Assembly (NCBI GenBank): GCA_005518205.2
Contig: RFFC02000003.1
Location: forward strand, 62,001-126,000
DNA length: 64,000 nucleotides
Direction: 5' to 3'
Source: Hormoscilla sp. GUM202
GTDB lineage: Bacteria; Cyanobacteriota; Cyanobacteriia; Cyanobacteriales; Desertifilaceae
The position numbers and the translations under genes are program-made. Position 1 is the first letter of the stretch, and each line of letters starts with the position of its first letter. The notes beneath the pieces were generated by a model. The model did not search any database. It saw only the letters and a list, made by a program, of their open reading frames with translations, and was not told where the DNA came from. Positions 7,329 through 15,254 of the stretch are shown piece after piece.

Positions 7329-9386
7329 TTATTTGCCATTACCATTGTCATTCATTGCTAACACCCGTTCCGCGAGCTGATCTGGCACCACTTGTAGGTG
7401 GTCGTACTTCCAGTTGAAGAAGCCCACCCCCAAAGTACCCGATCGCAGTTCAATAATAAAGTCCTGCATTTCGGCCTGGGGCAAGTAAGCCGAAACCTTA
7501 TCCCAGCCCTGCCAATCTGAAACAGCATCATAACCCAAAATCTGTCCCCGACGGGTAGTAACTAGCTGCAACACTTTAGAAGTAAACTCGCTGGGTGCAG
7601 TCACCTCAATAGCCGCGATCGGTTCTAGGAGAGTCGGTTGACACTTAGGCATTCCCTCGGTCATGGCGATGCGGGCAGCTTGCTTAAAAGCTTGTTCGGA
7701 ACTATCAACCGAGTGATGAGAACCATCAGTCAGAGTTACCGCCACATCCACCACCGGGAAACCCAAGGGTCCCCGTGCCAGATACTCCCGCACCCCCGTT
7801 TCCACGCCCGGAATATACTGCTTCGGCACCACGCCACCGACAATTTTTTGGCTGAAACTAAAGCCTTCCCCCCGTAACAGAGGTTGAATATCTAGATAGA
7901 CATCTCCAAACTGACCGTGACCGCCACTTTGATGCTTGTAGCGCCCGTGTATCCGCGAAGCAGGTTTGCGGATCGTTTCCTTATAAGCAATGTGGGGCAA
8001 GTGGGTATGCATCGGCAAGTTGTACTTGCGCCGCAGCCGTTCTAGACTTACCTTCAGATGAATTTCTCCCTGACCCCAAAGGATAACTTCGTGGGTATCG
8101 CCATGCTGTTCCCAGTAGAGGGATGGGTCTTCTTCCAGCAACTTCGCCAAAGCACCCGATAGCTTCACTTCATCGTTACGCTTTTCCGGGGCGATCGCCA
8201 TTGCATAAACTGGAGGCAGCTGTTCGGCCCGAGGCAGTTCTTTCACCTTAGCATCAGTAGAGAGGGTATTTCCGGTTTTAATCTCCTCCATCCGGGCCAG
8301 GGCCACAATTTCACCAATACCAGCTTTTGCGAGGGACTGCTGTTGTTGTCCGAACAAGCGGTAAATGCCACCCGTGCGGACGCCATTGAGGACCATACCA
8401 TCAGTCAACTGGCCCCGCCAAACTCGCACCAGAGAAAGCTTGCCTCCTTGGGGAGTATAATAGGTTTTCAATACCTGAGCTAAAGGCGTATCTAAGGAGG
8501 TATTAACTCCGCGCCGTTCGGAAGTAGCAGCCGGGTCGGGTGCTTCCCGCCGCAGGGCATCTAGCAGCGGTCGAACCCCAGCACTTTGTTCTGCCATACC
8601 CAGGAACACGGGTACAATCAAATCTGCCCCCAGTTCCATCTTCAAATCTTTGACAATTTCCTCTTGGGATGGTTCAATTTCCTCTATCAGTTCTTCCAGC
8701 AGATGGTCGTCAAAGTCCGCCAAAGTTTCTAACATTTGGGTGCGTGCCTTTTTCTCCTCCTCTTGGAGAGACTCTGGCAGGGGCACCGGATCTGCCGGGG
8801 CACCGGGATGGTAATGATAAGCTTGTTCGCTCACCAGATCGATATATCCCACCAGTTCTTGTCCTTTGCCGATGGGATATTGATGGGGGATGACCGGACG
8901 ACTAGAGACAGTTTTCAGCGCCTTGAGTATCTCTGTAAAGCTAGTGGCGCAGCGGATCTCCTCCGTACAAACCCGGTCCATTTTGTTAACAAAGACCAGG
9001 TGCGGAATCTTCCAGTCATCCAGAAACTTAAATAATGGGGCGAGAGCGAGTACCCGATCGGGTTCCGGTTCGCAGACCACCACTGCTGCACCCACGCCCA
9101 TGAGGGCATTATAGGTTTCCTGGGCAAATTCTACCGAACCCGGGCAGTCCAGAAATGTGAAGTGGATCCCTTCACAGTCAGTGCTAGCAAAGTTCACCTC
9201 CACAGTCATCTGGCGCGATCGCGCCTCTGGGGAACCATCCCCCACCGTATTACCTTCTTGCACGCTCCCTTTGCGGGAAGTTGCGCCAGTGACATGCAGC
9301 AAACTTTCTAGTAGAGTGGTTTTACCGCTTAAATACGGGCCCACAATGGCCACATTGCGACTGCCCGATAGGACTTTTTGGTTCAT
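7329..9386 (-). CDS. elongation factor G-like GTPase (divergent EF-G paralogue)
   Basis: 685 residues with the EF-G domain order: GTPase domain with GPYLSGKT P-loop (residues 16-23), DCPGS (80-84) as G3 and NKMD (134-137) as G4, then domains II-V ending with the usual GHGQFGDV and EVTAPSEF segments. Canonical EF-G has G-H-V-D-H-G-K and DTPGH; here the G3 His, which is catalytic in EF-G and EF-Tu, is Ser and the G2 RGITI motif is degenerate. It therefore belongs to the EF-G-like group rather than being the main translocase, and its role is unclear. AAGGAG precedes the ATG at 9386. Confidence 0.85.
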   Translation of the reverse strand: MNQKVLSGSRNVAIVGPYLSGKTTLLESLLHVTGATSRKGSVQEGNTVGDGSPEARSRQMTVEVNFASTDCEGIHFTFLDCPGSVEFAQETYNALMGVGAAVVVCEPEPDRVLALAPLFKFLDDWKIPHLVFVNKMDRVCTEEIRCATSFTEILKALKTVSSRPVIPHQYPIGKGQELVGYIDLVSEQAYHYHPGAPADPVPLPESLQEEEKKARTQMLETLADFDDHLLEELIEEIEPSQEEIVKDLKMELGADLIVPVFLGMAEQSAGVRPLLDALRREAPDPAATSERRGVNTSLDTPLAQVLKTYYTPQGGKLSLVRVWRGQLTDGMVLNGVRTGGIYRLFGQQQQSLAKAGIGEIVALARMEEIKTGNTLSTDAKVKELPRAEQLPPVYAMAIAPEKRNDEVKLSGALAKLLEEDPSLYWEQHGDTHEVILWGQGEIHLKVSLERLRRKYNLPMHTHLPHIAYKETIRKPASRIHGRYKHQSGGHGQFGDVYLDIQPLLRGEGFSFSQKIVGGVVPKQYIPGVETGVREYLARGPLGFPVVDVAVTLTDGSHHSVDSSEQAFKQAARIAMTEGMPKCQPTLLEPIAAIEVTAPSEFTSKVLQLVTTRRGQILGYDAVSDWQGWDKVSAYLPQAEMQDFIIELRSGTLGVGFFNWKYDHLQVVPDQLAERVLAMNDNGNGK

Positions 9387-9536
9387 AACATACTCCTTTA
9401 GCTTTGAGCCAATAACTCTTTTTTGAGATTATCCTGTTCCTAACCCTCCAGATTAAAATTGCAACTTCTTTTAACATAAACCTCTCTTTTTATTTAAGTA
9501 AAGTTAACTTATGCGTCAATATATTAAGTTTTGTCT

Positions 9537-9606
9537 GCCGTTCGTAGTAAGACACACTTTACGGCTTCCCAGGCCGTTCGTAGTAAGACACACTTACGGC
9601 TTCCAG
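9537..9606. repeat. two tandem copies of a CCGTTCGTAGTAAGACACAC repeat
   Basis: Units at 9537-9572 and 9573-9606 share GCCGTTCGTAGTAAGACACA and CGGCTTCC, differing by small indels. The inverse of the core (TTACTACGAACGGC) occurs in the 48-bp repeat pair at 39106-39201. The spacer 9387-9936 otherwise holds AT-rich sequence with several AATGTTAAA words near 9620-9725 and no gene. Confidence 0.6.
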
Positions 9607-9877
9607 GTTTGGAGTTAAAGTTATGTTAAGGCGAGCGATTTGACCGAGACCGCACGATACATTTCGCCAACTAAGGTTAAAATAATGTTAAAAAACAGAG
9701 AGTGGAGGGAAAATAATGTTAAAGAGCGATCGTCTCACTTTCACTCTTTTGCCCAGAAACCCTCCTTGGGTTTTTGTGATAAGTAAAACTTATATATACG
9801 CCAAATCAAGCTAAAGCTTTTTTATTCTCCTAAATTGTATCTCAGTATACAATTTACACTATAAACCCAGGAGAGCC

Positions 9878-9904
9878 ACCCGGTTTTTTAGAAAAACCGG
9901 GTTT
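9878..9904 (-). terminator. ACCCGGTTTTT...AAAAACCGGGTT hairpin after the HEAT-repeat gene
   Basis: Strong stem with a T-run on either side, lying 33 bases beyond the stop of the minus-strand HEAT gene. Bidirectional in appearance. Confidence 0.6.
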
Positions 9905-9936
9905 CTTTATACGCAGTGCAGAGGGTGAAAGCTGAT

Positions 9937-11559
9937 TTAGCGAAAGGGGGCGATCGCAAACAGCAGCTCTTTTCTAAGATTGGCTGACATAGCTAGATCG
10001 CATGCGGCGATCGCGCGGTTTATTTCCGCCATCTGTGCCAGATCGGGTGTGGAAAACTGAGAGTTGTACCGCCGCAGCCATTTTTGCAGATAATTCTCAC
10101 CTAAATGGGCGATCGCCCGATCCAGACTGCCACAGGCCCAAATCAAAAAAGCCAAACTATCCCACTTACCCAGTTTTGCTAGCAAAACCAGGGCATTTTT
10201 CCTCACGTGGAAGCGCGGATCTTGCCGAAAAATCTTCCCCAGACCCTCAACACCAACCAATCTTGCTCGACCCAGTAGGGCCTCACGTCCAGCGCGAGAT
10301 ATACTGGGGCGATCGTCTGTGAGGGCCTCGACAAATAGATCTAGGAGAACATCTCCATTCAACTTAGCAGCAGACCGCAGTGCGGCGCAGCAAACTTTCG
10401 GGTTAGGGTGAGAACAGAAAGGAACTACGACATCAGCATCGATCGGGCCACCGACATCCCCCAGATCCAAAAGTGCCCCGCAAAGTTTACCACCGACATT
10501 GCTAGTCAGGGCCTGGCGATAGAATGCCGTGAAATCCATGGGGGCAATTTCGTTCAGGTAATAGCGGGCTAACTCGCGGATGGAACTGTGGCGATCGCAT
10601 AAACTCGAGTATAATTGTGGCAGTGCTTGGGCGGGTAACTTTTCCACGTAAGCTTGCAGTGCTTCCCGGCGGACGGGCATAAACTTGTTCCCGCTCATTT
10701 TCCACAAGAAGCTGCTCAGAATATTTCCCTCGAATTCCGAGCTAATTTTTCGTGCCCCCCACAGTCTCACAGCAATATCTCCATCTGCGATCGCCCGATC
10801 GAGCAGCCAAAGCTTTTCTATGCCTGCCGACTCTGCTGCTAGATGAAAGCAACAGCGCCTGACAACTCGATCCCTTGATTTCAATCCCGCGAGTACTGCT
10901 GAGTGACATTCAGCATTCTTGAGTAACTCAAATATCGAATCTATCAAACTACTGCGATCGCGTGCAGCAGGATCTCGGCGCATCTGCAATCTCGATATGA
11001 GGGCAAGATTCCCGACCATCTCCGGAGCATATTCTGGAATCAATCGTCTTTCCAAGGCTTCTCTTGCGGCCTCGCGCACGTTAACTACCCAGTCATACAG
11101 GCGAATTAGCAAAAAAGACAATTCTGCACCATTAGTAAATTCTGCCAGCTTCTTCACCGCCGCCTCTCGCACGTAGCCACTCCTGTGAAAACTCGCCAAT
11201 CCTATAATTGACAGGGACGACGAACCAAAGCTGAGTAGATAGTCTATCTTTTCTGGAAGCAACTCTTGCCATTTCCATCGCATAAATTCGTCTAGCCAGA
11301 GCAACTCAGCAGGAGATACAATTTCAACTAAACTTTGAACCGCCTTAGCTGCTGCTGCTGCCAATTCTGGTCTTCCCACAAAAATAAAAGGTATAATGTG
11401 AGGAATTGCTGCTGGTTCCTGAGCTTGAGCAATCTGTTCTAACTTCTTGGATAGGTCATCGTATTTCCCAAACAGCCTTTGCAAAAGGCCGTTCCGGGCA
11501 TCCAGGCGATGCTGCGCCCAGACGAGCAAAGCCAAAGTTTTATCTGAAATGGTTCTCAT
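9937..11559 (-). CDS. HEAT-repeat protein, 540 aa
   Basis: Built of tandem 30-35-residue helical pairs with HEAT/armadillo spacing, e.g. SGYVREAAVKKLAEF, DWVVNVREAAREALE, DRVVRRCCFHLA, DGDIAVRLWGARKI, HSSIRELARYYLNEI, HPNKVCCAALRSAA-like (NPKVCCAALRSAAKL), DDRPSISRAGREALL and DPRFHVRKNALVLLA. No catalytic domain, signal peptide or membrane helix. HEAT proteins act as scaffolds; cyanobacterial ones include phycobilin lyase relatives, but nothing here shows that activity. HIP1 sites are frequent, so it looks native, unlike the three genes upstream. It lies 212 bp downstream of the ligase-like gene. Confidence 0.75.
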   Translation of the reverse strand: MRTISDKTLALLVWAQHRLDARNGLLQRLFGKYDDLSKKLEQIAQAQEPAAIPHIIPFIFVGRPELAAAAAKAVQSLVEIVSPAELLWLDEFMRWKWQELLPEKIDYLLSFGSSSLSIIGLASFHRSGYVREAAVKKLAEFTNGAELSFLLIRLYDWVVNVREAAREALERRLIPEYAPEMVGNLALISRLQMRRDPAARDRSSLIDSIFELLKNAECHSAVLAGLKSRDRVVRRCCFHLAAESAGIEKLWLLDRAIADGDIAVRLWGARKISSEFEGNILSSFLWKMSGNKFMPVRREALQAYVEKLPAQALPQLYSSLCDRHSSIRELARYYLNEIAPMDFTAFYRQALTSNVGGKLCGALLDLGDVGGPIDADVVVPFCSHPNPKVCCAALRSAAKLNGDVLLDLFVEALTDDRPSISRAGREALLGRARLVGVEGLGKIFRQDPRFHVRKNALVLLAKLGKWDSLAFLIWACGSLDRAIAHLGENYLQKWLRRYNSQFSTPDLAQMAEINRAIAACDLAMSANLRKELLFAIAPFR

Positions 11560-11771
11560 AACAAGGCTATTTCCTTCAAGAAGCGATTATCAGATATTAA
11601 GCGATATGACCATCGCAGCGTTCCAGATAACTGGGCTCGATCGCCCCTGTCACTCTGTCAATAAATCTTAACTCCGATTCTCCGGGATTATTTAAACCTT
11701 GCCTTTGATAGGTGATTAAAAGTGAAGCCCCGGCCAAACCAATTATTGACCGGGTTCCCAAGAGTTAACGA

Positions 11772-13238
11772 TCAATTGATAACTTTCCAACCCCGAACGA
11801 AATTCTTCTTTTCCATTTCCAACCATAATGCTTCGATCTGTTCTTCGGAATTACTCACTCGGATCTCGCGGGAAAGCGGGTCTTTGCGGTTCGGGCTGAA
11901 GTCTGTGAAATGCAGAACATATGCGGGATATTCATCCGAAGACTCCTTACTGGTTTTCCACATGACCAGTTTTCTTACCATTTCAGTGCCTTTCAGGGTT
12001 TTGGTTGCAACTCGACGTTTCAACAGCGTACTTTCAGGCAATTTGTATTCTTTTGCCGATATATCCGCCAGCGGCACTTCAACTAAGTCGGTTATTTGTT
12101 CGATCCTTAAATCTTCGGCATTCACGGATTTATCTTCCCGGAATTTCACGAACTGAGGTGAAATCGCATTGGCTAAAGGCATGCGTCTGATGACTTCATA
12201 GCGTTTTTGGGAAGCATTCCAGTTCAATACCATTTTGTCTATAGTCCCCTGCCTGGTAGTTTCGGCAATCAGGTCCAAACAGGATATTTCGATAATGTAT
12301 TTCGGTTCCACCATGCGATATGCCACACGATCGGAATTGATTTCCGAATATTCACTATCCACGACGATATCTTTGAGATCCGAAAGCAGGTTCCGGCGCA
12401 TTTTATCCGTAAATCCACCGCCTACATGAGTCAGCAATTGAAAAGTTTCATCCTTGCGCATGATTCCCGCCAGAACGTCATGAAGCATACCGATGCGATC
12501 GTCCGTACCTTCGGTAAAACCCAGTACGATCGCATCTATATTATGCCGGGGCTTGATTTTGAAAATACCACTCGATTTCCCTCGGGCCACGACACCTTCA
12601 GCGCCTTCACTTTCCACCCATTGCTCGAAATATTCCTGAATTTGAGCGGGTTTTTCACCGATAACCGTTTCAACCGGATGGATATTTTTACCCTTGCCAA
12701 ATATTGCCGAGATCGCATTCCAGGAATCGGCATACGAGGGATATGTTTTTTGGTCGCATTCCATAATATCGAACGCGGCAAATTTAAGCCGTTTTACCTC
12801 CGATTCATTTTCCGGTTTGCGTGCAATGACCATGACGTCGCGAACCCTGGGCCGTGTTTTATCTTCATCCGGCTGCACGTATAATTCTCCGGCGATCGTA
12901 GCTTGTTTGATTCCGGCTTTTTTCAACAAACTGGCCGCTTCTGCCATGAAATCAAGTCCGATTCTCACCGTACCGCCGGGATTGACCGTAATGGCGCTTT
13001 CTCCGTCAAACAGGAGTACGGTAAATTCTCCGTCGATTTTGCGGCTGATATGATAGTTATCCGTTGGGATTTTTTGGGAAATATCGGATTTGTCCAGCGG
13101 TCGCATAGTCGCCGCCATTTTCCGGCGAAACATTTGCACTTTCGGATGTAACATGGGATCTTTCAGAGCATTCGCCGGACCTGTGGCATAATTGCCGATT
13201 TTATAGACCAATCTGGAGCGATCGACAACGGTATCCAT
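11772..13238 (-). CDS. ATP-dependent DNA/RNA ligase-like nucleotidyltransferase
   Basis: 488 residues. All core nucleotidyltransferase motifs are visible: motif I SRKIDGE with the candidate adenylated Lys near residue 67; motif III IAGELYV near 116-122; motif IIIa KFAAFDIME near 152-160; motif IV EGVVAR near 214-219; motif V IFKIKPR near 225-231. Motif I ends DGE-F instead of the usual DG-x-R of DNA ligases. About 250 residues follow the catalytic core, longer than an OB-fold alone. The predicted reaction is AMP-dependent sealing of nicks; substrate (DNA or RNA) is open. The ATG at 13238 follows AGGGAAG. It is third in a tight operon with two unknown genes. Confidence 0.75.
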   Translation of the reverse strand: MDTVVDRSRLVYKIGNYATGPANALKDPMLHPKVQMFRRKMAATMRPLDKSDISQKIPTDNYHISRKIDGEFTVLLFDGESAITVNPGGTVRIGLDFMAEAASLLKKAGIKQATIAGELYVQPDEDKTRPRVRDVMVIARKPENESEVKRLKFAAFDIMECDQKTYPSYADSWNAISAIFGKGKNIHPVETVIGEKPAQIQEYFEQWVESEGAEGVVARGKSSGIFKIKPRHNIDAIVLGFTEGTDDRIGMLHDVLAGIMRKDETFQLLTHVGGGFTDKMRRNLLSDLKDIVVDSEYSEINSDRVAYRMVEPKYIIEISCLDLIAETTRQGTIDKMVLNWNASQKRYEVIRRMPLANAISPQFVKFREDKSVNAEDLRIEQITDLVEVPLADISAKEYKLPESTLLKRRVATKTLKGTEMVRKLVMWKTSKESSDEYPAYVLHFTDFSPNRKDPLSREIRVSNSEEQIEALWLEMEKKNFVRGWKVIN

Positions 13239-13255
13239 AATCAATTCTTCCCTTC

Positions 13256-13957
13256 CTAATCACCAGGTTTTTTAAGTTCCATCTTGGAAAGATGGAGGAT
13301 CAATGCATATTTGTCATCTTGAGTCCGGCCTTCCAGGAAGCCCCGGTAGGGCGTAGCGCCTCGACGAAAAATCAAAGGCTGGTTTCCTTTAGGGCCTCCT
13401 CCCAGCAACATCAGGCAGTCTTGGTCTTCCAACTCCTTTGCTATGGCATACAGAAAATCATAAGTGAGTCCGTTGATATGGGTAATTTGAAGTTTTCCGG
13501 AAAAAACGAACTTATTGAATACTTGCGATTTTTTCATCTTTTTCCCGGTCCATTTCAAAGGAATTTCCGTCGCCGTGTTCGGTTCGGGCATTTGCCTCGG
13601 TCGTTTCTCCCGTTCGCTGCCGTCCGGGTTTTTAATTATTTCATTTTGCACGATCCGATGAACGATTTTCCTTTTCTTATCGATATATACCCGAGCCGTA
13701 TTTTTCAAAAAACTGCCGTATATTTCTATATCAATTTCCGGGTCTTCATTTATCAGCGCTTGCGTAAGGTTCTCCAAATCGCCGTATTTTTTCAGCAAAG
13801 CATCCAAATCCCGATCCATCGTACCTCTGAGAATTTTTTTTGTTTCTACCTGGCTGCCATGGATATCTAGCCAGCGCATTTTCAAAACCGGTGAAACTGA
13901 TTCGGTACTTACGGCTGCATCCCGGTCCCGGCTGTTACTGATATTTATTTTTCCCAC
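13256..13957 (-). CDS. unknown protein, middle gene of the ligase cassette, 233 aa
   Basis: GTG start at 13957 with AGGA upstream. Basic, soluble protein; residues 45-65 (DRDLDALLKKYGDLENLTQAL) are helical, then IDIEIYGSF and VYIDKKRKIVHRIV form strands, and a Lys-rich stretch WTGKKMKKSQVFNKF precedes a C-terminal LMLLGGGPKGNQPLIF segment. No known catalytic motif. It is 17 bp upstream of the ligase-like ATG and 21 bp downstream of the 204-residue gene, so co-transcription is likely. I do not recognise the family. Confidence 0.7.
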   Translation of the reverse strand: MGKINISNSRDRDAAVSTESVSPVLKMRWLDIHGSQVETKKILRGTMDRDLDALLKKYGDLENLTQALINEDPEIDIEIYGSFLKNTARVYIDKKRKIVHRIVQNEIIKNPDGSEREKRPRQMPEPNTATEIPLKWTGKKMKKSQVFNKFVFSGKLQITHINGLTYDFLYAIAKELEDQDCLMLLGGGPKGNQPLIFRRGATPYRGFLEGRTQDDKYALILHLSKMELKKPGD

Positions 13958-13978
13958 GATCCTATTCCTTCTAATGAT

Positions 13979-14593
13979 TTACATCATGCCAAAATCCATA
14001 TCATCATCTTCTTCGATTTCCGCCTCCGCCTCTTCGACGGCAGCGGTTTGTTCGTATCCTATAAAATTAATTTCGGTTTCCTTTCCTACCAGCATCCAAA
14101 TAGTATCCTCCGTACCTTTCAATAGAAATGCCGTATCCGGTTCCAGTCCGCCACGATAACTGAATGGAAACGCATAAATTGCGCCGTTTCCGAGTTCATC
14201 CAGTAACTTTGGATCTAATTCTGTTTCACAATTGAGCATATAAGAGGAACGAATATTGAAATTCAGGAATTCATCTATGGTAACTTTTCGTTCCAATGGA
14301 TTCGGCTGATTGAAACTCGATTGAACCGGCTTTATTTCATTGCCGTCGAAATCCACGGGTTTGAGGTTTGATTTGTCGCACCATTCCCCGTTTTGTGAAA
14401 TATAAGCCAAAGCAGTGCCTCCCTTGCCGATCAATGTTTTTCCATCCCCGGCTAAAACGGCCATTTCACAAATTTTCCCATCCTCATCAAGGGTTTCGAT
14501 ATCGACCGAACCATATAATTTGCTTCGATCCACTTTTGCAAGTGAAAATGGGATCTCCTTCCCGTCATATGTTAAAACCAGTGGCTTTGCCAT
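13979..14593 (-). CDS. unknown protein, first gene of the ligase cassette, 204 aa
   Basis: Starts MAKPLVLTYDGKEIPFSL and is beta-rich with many short turns (VDIETLDEDGK, YAFPFSYRGGLEPDTAFLL), ending in a strongly acidic tail (EEAEAEIEEDDDMDF). Such a tail on a small beta domain can suggest a chaperone- or partner-binding role, but that is speculation. No signal peptide or membrane segment. Together with the next two genes it forms a compact operon with fewer HIP1 sites and different codon preference from the neighbours, which suggests transfer. Function unknown. Confidence 0.7.
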   Translation of the reverse strand: MAKPLVLTYDGKEIPFSLAKVDRSKLYGSVDIETLDEDGKICEMAVLAGDGKTLIGKGGTALAYISQNGEWCDKSNLKPVDFDGNEIKPVQSSFNQPNPLERKVTIDEFLNFNIRSSYMLNCETELDPKLLDELGNGAIYAFPFSYRGGLEPDTAFLLKGTEDTIWMLVGKETEINFIGYEQTAAVEEAEAEIEEDDDMDFGMM

Positions 14594-14758
14594 GTGCTGT
14601 ACCTCATTATTATTTTTTATTGTCCGAGCAATTACAGCTATATTATAATATTAATCAAGGCATCCGCCTATGAAATGAGCTCCTTTAGAATTATTACTTT
14701 CATGTATTTGCCTTAATTTCCCAAACAGCCTTTTCCGGCTGTTCCGGGCCTCAACCAA

Positions 14759-15133
14759 TTACTTCCAAGCATCCAAATCTAGGGCCTTGGATCCTCCCCG
14801 TTCCAACTGATTTAATATTTGACCTAACTGATACCACACTAGCAAGCAAATGAACAGCGTCAGTGGTGCTGATACTCCGTAGGCAAACTTAGCTGAAAAG
14901 TAGAAAATCTGTAAACCTGCAGCTATAAAAACACAAATGCTAGCACTTATCCCGATAAATGGAATCAACAGTTTTTCTCCCCGCATATTTGCTAGGGTAA
15001 TTTGGGAGCGGTTTTTCGACCACTCTTGCACCGATCGCGTCAAGGATGCATAAAATGCAATCCCCGAGGCAACGCCAGCTAGCAAACTAGCTATCACTAA
15101 AAAATAAGGTGGTTCGGGAATGTAATAATACAT
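14759..15133 (-). CDS. small membrane protein, 124 aa
   Basis: Three hydrophobic stretches fit transmembrane helices: PYFLVIASLLAGVASGIAF, LLIPFIGISASICVFIAAG and APLTLFICLLVWYQLG. A polar loop (SVQEWSKNRSQITLA) lies between the first two. AGGAG precedes the ATG at 15133. No family assignment. The 145-base gap upstream (14594-14758) carries only an AGCCTTTTCCGGCT hairpin near 14728. Confidence 0.65.
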   Translation of the reverse strand: MYYYIPEPPYFLVIASLLAGVASGIAFYASLTRSVQEWSKNRSQITLANMRGEKLLIPFIGISASICVFIAAGLQIFYFSAKFAYGVSAPLTLFICLLVWYQLGQILNQLERGGSKALDLDAWK

Positions 15134-15202
15134 AAATAACTCCTATTGCTAATTGAAAATTGCGATCTTGCTAATTGTCAAGGGCTAATGGTTAATTGCC
15201 CC

Positions 15203-15254
15203 ATTAACCATTAGCCATTAGCCCTTAACCATTAGCCATTAGCCCTTAGCCCTT
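15203..15254. repeat. short tandem AACCATTAGCCATTAGCCCTT repeat
   Basis: At least two near-perfect 21-bp units plus partial copies, with an inverted partner (TAATGGTTAATTGCC) just to the left. Low-complexity spacer repeat between two minus-strand genes, reaching the 3' end of the kinase gene. Confidence 0.5.

Noticed and set aside
12207-12884. 225-codon plus-strand ORF opposite the ligase-like gene
   Set aside because: Antisense shadow of a gene with all nucleotidyltransferase motifs; no ribosome site and no protein character.
13292-13870. 192-codon plus-strand ORF opposite the middle cassette gene
   Set aside because: Antisense shadow; Phe/Ile-rich composition typical of reverse-strand reading.
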